A stretch of DNA of 64,000 nt, from the NCBI GenBank assembly GCA_905193225.1, contig CAJJNV010000001.1, forward strand, positions 62,001 through 126,000, written 5' to 3'. The notes beneath the pieces are model-generated. The model did no database searches and had not been told where the DNA came from. It saw only the letters and a list, made by a program, of their open reading frames with translations. Position 1 is the first letter of the stretch; each line of letters opens with the position of its first letter. A program made the translations under genes and the position numbers. The stretch is from an uncultured Oscillospiraceae bacterium (GTDB taxonomy: Bacteria; Bacillota; Clostridia; Oscillospirales; Acutalibacteraceae). Shown one piece after another: positions 58,912 to 64,000 of the stretch.

Positions 58912-60099
58912 ATGAATTATCAATTTTCAAAAAGAGTCAGCGGGCTTCAGCCCTCGGCAATCAGGGAAATTTTAAAGGCTACGGCCGACCCTGCACTCAT
59001 CTCATTTGCGGCCGGAAATCCCGCTCCCGAGGCATTTCCCTGTGAAAGCGTCAGAGAAATTTCCGACCGTCTGCTTGAAAACAGCCCCATTCTCGCCCTG
59101 CAATACTCGGTTACAGAAGGTTATACCCCTCTCAGAAAGACCGTGGCAAAATATATGAGCGAAAAATTTAATGTGGGACGGGATTTTGACGATATTATCA
59201 TAACCTCGGGCGCCCAGCAGGTCATGGAGCTTGCGGCAAAAACATTCTTAAATTACGGCGACACCATAATATGCGAGGATCCTTCCTTCGTCGGATCGCT
59301 CAACGCCTTCCGCTCGCTTGGCGTAAAGCTTAAGGGGATCAGAATGGAAGCCGACGGAATGGATATGGATGCCTTTAAAAAGGCTCTTGAAGATGATAAG
59401 AATGTTAAGCTTGTTTATACCATTCCCAACTTCCAGAATCCAAGCGGAACCTGTATGTCTCTTGAAAAGAGGAAGGAGCTTTACAACCTGTGCAAAAAGC
59501 ACGGCATTGTTATAATCGAGGACAACCCCTACGGAGAGCTTCGCTTTGAGGGAGAAAACATTCCCTGCATAAAGAGCTTTGACGAGGACGGACTTGTTAT
59601 ATATGCCGGCTCCTTCTCCAAGGTGCTTTCTCCCGGAATGAGGGTGGGATACGCCATCGCACCGAAGGAAATAATCGCCAAAATGACGGTGTGCAAACAG
59701 ACCGAGGACGTACACACAAACATATGGGCACAGGCGGTGGCCAACACATTTATGACCGAATTCGATTTTGAGGGACACCTTGCAAAGATCCGCAAGATAT
59801 ATAAACACAAGGCCGAGCTTATGGAAAGCCTGCTTGACGAGAAGGTTTGCCCCAATATCAGCTACAATAAAATTCAGGGCGGTTTGTTCATCTGGGCAAC
59901 ATTGCCCGACAGCTTCGATATGCTCGATGTGGTCAAAAAAGCGGTGGAACACAAGGTAGCCGTCGTTCCCGGAACGGCCTTCTTAAACGACGAAAACGCC
60001 AAAACAAACAGTTTCAGGCTCAATTTTTCCACCCCCACCGACGAGCAGATAGTAAAGGGAATAGACATTCTTGCCGAAGTTTTAAATTCGATGAAATAA
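58912..60099 (+). CDS. PLP-dependent aminotransferase (class I/II, 2-aminoadipate type)
   Basis: 395 residues, cytoplasmic. Start ATG 58912 with GGAAGGA. The family pattern starts with FSKRVSGLQPSAIREILKATADPALISFAAGNPAPEAFP, then EGYTPLRKTVAKYM, TSGAQQVMELAAKTF, the PLP Lys in AGSFSKVLSPGMRVGY near 237, and FRLNFSTPTDEQIVKGI at the end. This group, related to the MocR effector domain and to 2-aminoadipate and aromatic aminotransferases, has broad substrate use; the substrate cannot be assigned. It follows the kinase gene by 16 bases. Confidence 0.92.
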   Translation: MNYQFSKRVSGLQPSAIREILKATADPALISFAAGNPAPEAFPCESVREISDRLLENSPILALQYSVTEGYTPLRKTVAKYMSEKFNVGRDFDDIIITSGAQQVMELAAKTFLNYGDTIICEDPSFVGSLNAFRSLGVKLKGIRMEADGMDMDAFKKALEDDKNVKLVYTIPNFQNPSGTCMSLEKRKELYNLCKKHGIVIIEDNPYGELRFEGENIPCIKSFDEDGLVIYAGSFSKVLSPGMRVGYAIAPKEIIAKMTVCKQTEDVHTNIWAQAVANTFMTEFDFEGHLAKIRKIYKHKAELMESLLDEKVCPNISYNKIQGGLFIWATLPDSFDMLDVVKKAVEHKVAVVPGTAFLNDENAKTNSFRLNFSTPTDEQIVKGIDILAEVLNSMK

Positions 60100-60183
60100 C
60101 AAAGGCCGTACATCTGCTGCCAACAGTATTATCTTCATTATCCTCCGGCAGCGATCGAAGACCTATGAATTGAGGTAAAAACA

Positions 60184-61185
60184 ATGGAAAACGAAAATCA
60201 AAAAAAGCTTATATACAGTGCCATTCAGCCAAGCGGAATGCTCACCTTAGGCAACTATCTCGGTGCACTCAGAAACTGGGTCAGGCTCCAGGAGGAGTAT
60301 GACTGCATCTATACCGTGGCCGATCTGCACGCCATAACCGTCCGCCAGCAGACCGCCGCCTTCAGAAAGCAGATTTTAGAGACATATGCTCTGCTCATCG
60401 CCGTAGGCGTTGATCCCGAAAAAAGTCTGCTGTTTATACAGTCCCACGTAGCGGCGCACAGCCAGCTTGCATGGATACTTTCCTGCTATACCCAGTTCGG
60501 CGAGCTGTCCCGTATGACCCAGTTCAAGGACAAATCGGCAAAGCATGCCGACAATGTTAATGCAGGACTTTTCACCTATCCTTCGCTTATGGCAGCCGAC
60601 ATTCTGCTTTATAAGGCCGACCTCGTACCTGTGGGAGCCGACCAGAAACAGCACCTTGAAATAACCCGCGACATTGCCGCACGTTTCAACAACATCTACG
60701 GTGATGTTTTCACCATTCCCGACGGATTTATTCCTAAAGTGGGCGCAAGGGTTATGTCGCTTCAGGAGCCGACCAAAAAGATGTCCAAATCCGACGAAAA
60801 CGTCAACGCATGGGTGGCAATACTCGATAAACCCGAGGACATTATGAGGAAATTCAAGCGCGCCGTAACCGACAGTGAGGCCGAAGTGGCTTTCAGAGAC
60901 GGTAAAGACGGTGTAAACAACCTTATGGGAATATACTCGGCCGTTACCGGAAAGAGCCTTGAAAAAATAACCGATGAATTTGCCGGAAAGGGCTACGGCG
61001 ACTTTAAGACCGCCGTGGGCGAGGCTGTGGTCGAAGAGCTGCGCCCGGTAAGAGAGCGCTTCGACGAGCTTATGAAGAACAGAGACTTTTTGACCGAAAC
61101 CTGGAGAAAGGGCGCCGAAAACGCCGAAAAACTGGCAAACAGAACCCTCTCCAAGGTTATGAAGAAGATTGGATTTATCTATTGA
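60184..61185 (+). CDS. trpS: Tryptophanyl-tRNA synthetase
   Basis: Class Ic synthetase that charges tRNA-Trp. 333 residues, normal. HIGH-like signature PSGMLTLGNYLG at 16-27, VADLHAITVRQ, the Trp-binding part SCYTQFGELSRMTQFKDKS, ADILLYKADLVPVGADQKQHLE, and KKMSKS near 196-201. ATG with GAGGT at 8 bases. No T-box was found in the 84-base leader, which is noteworthy since trpS often has one in Firmicutes. Confidence 0.98.
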   Translation: MENENQKKLIYSAIQPSGMLTLGNYLGALRNWVRLQEEYDCIYTVADLHAITVRQQTAAFRKQILETYALLIAVGVDPEKSLLFIQSHVAAHSQLAWILSCYTQFGELSRMTQFKDKSAKHADNVNAGLFTYPSLMAADILLYKADLVPVGADQKQHLEITRDIAARFNNIYGDVFTIPDGFIPKVGARVMSLQEPTKKMSKSDENVNAWVAILDKPEDIMRKFKRAVTDSEAEVAFRDGKDGVNNLMGIYSAVTGKSLEKITDEFAGKGYGDFKTAVGEAVVEELRPVRERFDELMKNRDFLTETWRKGAENAEKLANRTLSKVMKKIGFIY

Positions 61186-61296
61186 TATTCCTCTAAAGGC
61201 CGACTTGTTTCAAATCAAAACGGGTAAGCCGCAGAGACGGCACAACCGATAACAAAAAGAGTTAACAGATAACCGACAAAAGATAGGAAAACCGAT

Positions 61297-62223
61297 ATGG
61301 AAAAAGTTGATTATACCGAAATAGTCTTTACAATTTTCCCGAAGGATGTGGACAGGGCAGGGGACATTGCCAATATGGCCGTTAAGGGCGGCATTTATAT
61401 TGAAGATTATACCAATCTCGAACAAAACGTCGAGCAAATCGCCCACATAGACCTTATCGACAGCGAGCTTCTCAAAAAGGACCGCTCGATTGCCAAAATA
61501 CACATCTATCTCGACGAAACCGAAAATCCCGCCGAAACCATTACTTACATTTCCGAAATGTACAAGGCAAACGGCATTGATTTTTCGGTGGACACCTCCA
61601 TGTGCCTTTATGAGGACTGGGCAGAAAACTGGAAGAAGTATTTTAAGCCTATAAACATCGGAGAGAGACTGGTCATAAGACCTGCATGGGAGCCTGAAAC
61701 AGCTCAAAACGGCCGCACCGAGCTTATTCTCGAGCCGGGAATGGCCTTCGGCACAGGCACCCACGAGACCACCCGCCTCTGTCTCGAGCTGCTTTCGAAA
61801 TACACGACTGAGCAGTCGGAAATTCTCGATGTGGGAACGGGAAGCGGTATTCTTGCCGTTGCGGGAGTGCTTTTGGGTGCCAAAAGGGCGCTTGGAGTAG
61901 ACATCGACGAGCTTTCGGTCAAAACCGCCAAGGAAAATGCAAAGCTTAACGGCGTTTCCGATAAGACCGAGTTTATTGCCGGAAACCTTACCGACAAGGT
62001 AAGCGGACGCTTTAATCTTGTTACCGCCAATATTGTGGCCGATGTCATAATGATGTTAAACGAGGATATTCTTAAATTCCTTTCAAAGGACGGAATCTAC
62101 ATTATGAGCGGCATAATCGACACCAGAGAAAATGATGTACTTGAAAATCTTGAGGGTAAATTTGAGGTTTTGGAAATTCTGAGAGAGCGCGGCTGGACGG
62201 CCATCGCCGCAAAACCGCTATGA
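61297..62223 (+). CDS. prmA: Ribosomal protein L11 methyltransferase
   Basis: Trimethylates L11. 308 residues. N-terminal L11-recognising domain (YTEIVFTIFPKDVDRAGDIANMAVKGG), a linker with DWAENWKKYFKPINIGERLVIRP and AFGTGTHETTRLCLELLSKY, then the SAM-binding Rossmann fold: ILDVGTGSGILAVAGVLLG near 176-194 and NLVTANIVADVIMML. ATG with AGGAAA. Its stop overlaps the start of the following methyltransferase by four bases. Confidence 0.95.
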   Translation: MEKVDYTEIVFTIFPKDVDRAGDIANMAVKGGIYIEDYTNLEQNVEQIAHIDLIDSELLKKDRSIAKIHIYLDETENPAETITYISEMYKANGIDFSVDTSMCLYEDWAENWKKYFKPINIGERLVIRPAWEPETAQNGRTELILEPGMAFGTGTHETTRLCLELLSKYTTEQSEILDVGTGSGILAVAGVLLGAKRALGVDIDELSVKTAKENAKLNGVSDKTEFIAGNLTDKVSGRFNLVTANIVADVIMMLNEDILKFLSKDGIYIMSGIIDTRENDVLENLEGKFEVLEILRERGWTAIAAKPL

Positions 62224-63101
62224 CAGATAAAATCACCGACATTTCCGCAGCAGCCGGCGCCGACATTCTCTCGGCCGATAAAACAGGAGTCCCAGCGGCC
62301 GACCGTTCTGCTGCCGCCATTCAGGCTCAACCGGCCGACGGTCTGACGACCGTAAAGGAGCAGCAGCTTGGCGGCGGAATGACCGTTTTCACAAACGATA
62401 TTCACACCTTCGGCACCGACGCCGTACTGCTTGCAAGCTTTGCGCAGCCGCGGAAAAGCACAAAAGCAGTGGAGCTTGGAACCGGCTGCGGAATAATCTC
62501 GCTCATATGGTGCAGAGACGGAAAATGTGCCTCCATCGATGCGATAGACATTCAAAAAGAGGCCTGCGACCTTGTTAACACGGCGGCGGAAAAGCATAAC
62601 CTTGCCCGCAAGCTAAAGGTTCACAACGCCGATTTAAACGCCCTTGACGGGGTGCTTCCCGCCGGAGGATTTGACCTTGTGGTTATGAACCCGCCGTACA
62701 AATCAAAAAACGACGGTCTGCGCTGTGAGAGAAGGGCAATTGCCGTTGCACGCCATGAAATAATGTGCGATACAAACAGCATTGTTGCCGCCGCAGCAAG
62801 GCTTTTGAATACCGGCGGGCGGCTTTGTATGTGTCAGCGGCCGTCGAGGCTTTGCGATTTAATGGTATCTATGAGAAACCACGGTATCGAGCCAAAACGC
62901 CTTAGAATGGTCGAACAGCGGCAGGGTGCTTCTCCCAACCTCTTTCTCATAGAGGGTAAAAAGAGAGCAAAGAGCGGAATTATCATCGAAAAGCCTCTTG
63001 TCATCGAGGACGAAAAGGGCGAATTTTCCGAAGAAATCAAGCAAATATACGGCAATTATTACGCAATGAAGGAAGCAAATGCAAGGAAAGGAAGGGTTTA
63101 A
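62220..63101 (+). CDS. tRNA1(Val) (adenine-N6)-methyltransferase family (TrmN6)
   Basis: 293 residues. N-6 DNA-methylase-like RNA methyltransferase of the TrmN6/YfiC/YabB family. Residues 1-45 are an Ala/Asp-rich extension not usual in the family; the core starts at QQLGGGMTVFTNDIHTFGTDAVLLASF. SAM loop VELGTGCGIISL near 82-93 and the catalytic NPPY near 157-160 are intact, followed by the CERRAIAVARHE region. The ATG overlaps the prmA stop; the stop shares one base with the rsmI start. In Bacillus-type genomes the same order yabB-yazA-yabC(rsmI) is common; here the small GIY-YIG gene is absent. Confidence 0.92.
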   Translation: MTDKITDISAAAGADILSADKTGVPAADRSAAAIQAQPADGLTTVKEQQLGGGMTVFTNDIHTFGTDAVLLASFAQPRKSTKAVELGTGCGIISLIWCRDGKCASIDAIDIQKEACDLVNTAAEKHNLARKLKVHNADLNALDGVLPAGGFDLVVMNPPYKSKNDGLRCERRAIAVARHEIMCDTNSIVAAAARLLNTGGRLCMCQRPSRLCDLMVSMRNHGIEPKRLRMVEQRQGASPNLFLIEGKKRAKSGIIIEKPLVIEDEKGEFSEEIKQIYGNYYAMKEANARKGRV

Positions 63102-63943
63102 TGGCAGGACGGCTTTTTGTGGTGGGCACACCCATCGGTAACTTGTCCGATATGTCGGAAAGGGGACTGGAGACACTCCGCTCGGTGGATTTTATCGCCG
63201 CCGAGGACACAAGGGTAACGGTCAAGCTTTTAAACCGATTCGACATTAAAAAACCGCTGCTGAGCTACTACGAACACAACAAAAAAGGCCACGGCAGGAT
63301 AATTGTTGACAAAATATTAAGCGGCGAGGACTGCGCCATAGTCACCGACGCAGGAATGCCGGCCATTTCCGACCCCGGCGAGGATCTTGTGCGGGAGTGC
63401 CGTAAAGAGGGGATAGAGGTCGTTTCTGTACCCGGACCATCGGCAGTTATAACCGCCCTTGCGGTATCGGGAATGCCAAGCGGAAGGTTTTGTTTTGAAG
63501 GCTTTTTAAGCGTTAATAAAAGCAGCCGCGCAAAGCATCTCGAGCAGCTAAAAAACGAAACCCGCACCATGATTTTTTACGAAGCCCCCCATAAACTCCT
63601 TTCAACCTTAAAAGATATGCTTGCCGTTTTCGGCGACCGCGAGATTGCCCTGTGCCGGGAGCTTACAAAGCTCCACGAACAGATAGAAAATACCGCCCTT
63701 TCGGCCGCAGTGAAATATTATTCCGAAAATGCTCCGAAAGGCGAGTTTGTCATTGTCCTTTCGGGCAGGGAAGAGACCGACGAAAGGCAGGAATATACCC
63801 TTTCCGACGCGCTGAAAATGGCAAGGGACTATATGTCGGACGGAATGTCGGCATCCTCGGCCGCAAAGACCGCCGCCGCAGACACGGGACTTAAAAAGCG
63901 GGATATATATTCCGCGCTTACCGAAGAAAAAGATGGTCCTTAA
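63101..63943 (+). CDS. rsmI: 16S rRNA 2'-O-ribose C1402 methyltransferase RsmI
   Basis: 280 residues. Tetrapyrrole-methylase fold: LFVVGTPIGNLSDMSERGLETLRSVDFIAAEDTRVT at the N-terminus, SYYEHNKKGHGRI, VTDAGMPAISDPGEDLVREC and VPGPSAVITALAVSGMP, all signature motifs. C-terminal extension with ASSAAKTAAADTGLKKRDIYSAL. Modifies C1402 in the decoding centre of 16S rRNA with RsmH. ATG overlaps the preceding stop by one base; the three genes prmA-trmN6-rsmI are one translational unit. Confidence 0.97.
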   Translation: MAGRLFVVGTPIGNLSDMSERGLETLRSVDFIAAEDTRVTVKLLNRFDIKKPLLSYYEHNKKGHGRIIVDKILSGEDCAIVTDAGMPAISDPGEDLVRECRKEGIEVVSVPGPSAVITALAVSGMPSGRFCFEGFLSVNKSSRAKHLEQLKNETRTMIFYEAPHKLLSTLKDMLAVFGDREIALCRELTKLHEQIENTALSAAVKYYSENAPKGEFVIVLSGREETDERQEYTLSDALKMARDYMSDGMSASSAAKTAAADTGLKKRDIYSALTEEKDGP

Positions 63944-63962
63944 TAATCTTTAGGAGAAAAAG

Positions 63963-64000
63963 ATGTTCTTTAAAAGAAAAAAAGACGACACCGAAAAGGT
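63963..64000 (+). CDS. Start of a gene cut by the right edge
   Basis: ATG 63963 follows a TTTAGGAG site 8 bases upstream and begins MFFKRKKDDTEK, 20 bases after rsmI. A Lys-rich start of this kind occurs in many membrane-associated proteins; too little is present to identify it. Confidence 0.6.
   Translation, partial: MFFKRKKDDTEK

Noticed and set aside
60100..60183. T-box or attenuator before trpS
   Set aside because: The leader is too short and lacks T-box sequence or a Trp-rich small frame.
1..64000. CRISPR array, toxin-antitoxin pair or defence island
   Set aside because: No regularly spaced direct repeats and no restriction, Cas, nuclease-helicase or toxin genes were seen.

Overview
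The window comes from the chromosome of an endospore-forming, Gram-positive member of the Clostridia, most like an Oscillospiraceae/Ruminococcaceae gut anaerobe. The evidence is a complete spoIIIA operon (AA to AH), a SipL-like SPOCS/LysM protein, a YlmC/YmxH-type protein, an AbrB/SpoVT-type regulator, IreB, a DUF3793-flavodoxin pair, HemZ, the CdaA-CdaR pair, a Phe T-box, and strong AGGAGG-type ribosome binding sites with several TTG and GTG starts. Base composition and codon use look even throughout; no phage, plasmid, CRISPR array, transposase or rRNA operon was seen.

Layout. Bases 1-13100 are read mostly leftwards: an acidic membrane protein cut by the left edge, proS, a small unknown gene with ireB, pheT-pheS under a phenylalanine T-box, a rightward DUF3793-flavodoxin operon with two matching palindromic operators, a cysteine-rich protein, and jag-yidC-yidD-rnpA-rpmH preceded by an abrB-like gene. 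From 13385 most genes read rightwards: spoIIIAA-AH; a candidate yybP-ykoY-type riboswitch ahead of an OadB/OadG-like pair; a 281-bp element with perfect 23-bp inverted ends beside tRNA-Ala; tepA-uppP-ftsK; a YgiQ radical SAM protein and a ComEC-like hydrolase; ispD-ispF; DUF3343 with a NifS-like enzyme; cdaA-cdaR; tRNA-Leu; ligA.

From 37.4 kb: rluA-family (leftward) divergent from radC; the SipL-like gene; a leftward dehydrogenase/sugar-isomerase pair; tRNA-Thr; ymxH; rpsB-tsf; murD; a translationally coupled pair of M42 peptidases whose second member has lost catalytic residues; an Al-resistance/methionine-gamma-lyase-like PLP enzyme; recJ-rel; an MBL hydrolase with hemZ, a uridine kinase-like gene, an aminotransferase and trpS; and the RNA/protein modification run prmA-trmN6-rsmI. 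The right edge cuts a new gene.

Most genes are housekeeping: tRNA charging (proS, pheST, trpS), translation (rpsB, tsf, rpmH), envelope (uppP, murD, yidC), DNA maintenance (ligA, radC, recJ, ftsK), signalling (rel, cdaA, ireB) and sporulation. The less expected material is in the spaces between genes: inverted-repeat elements with internal hairpins (14368-14509, 21144-21424, 43284-43560), paired operators, a riboswitch in front of an orphan sodium-pump-like pair, and unusually large gaps inside the spoIIIA operon. Nothing amounts to a clear new defence or metabolic system.
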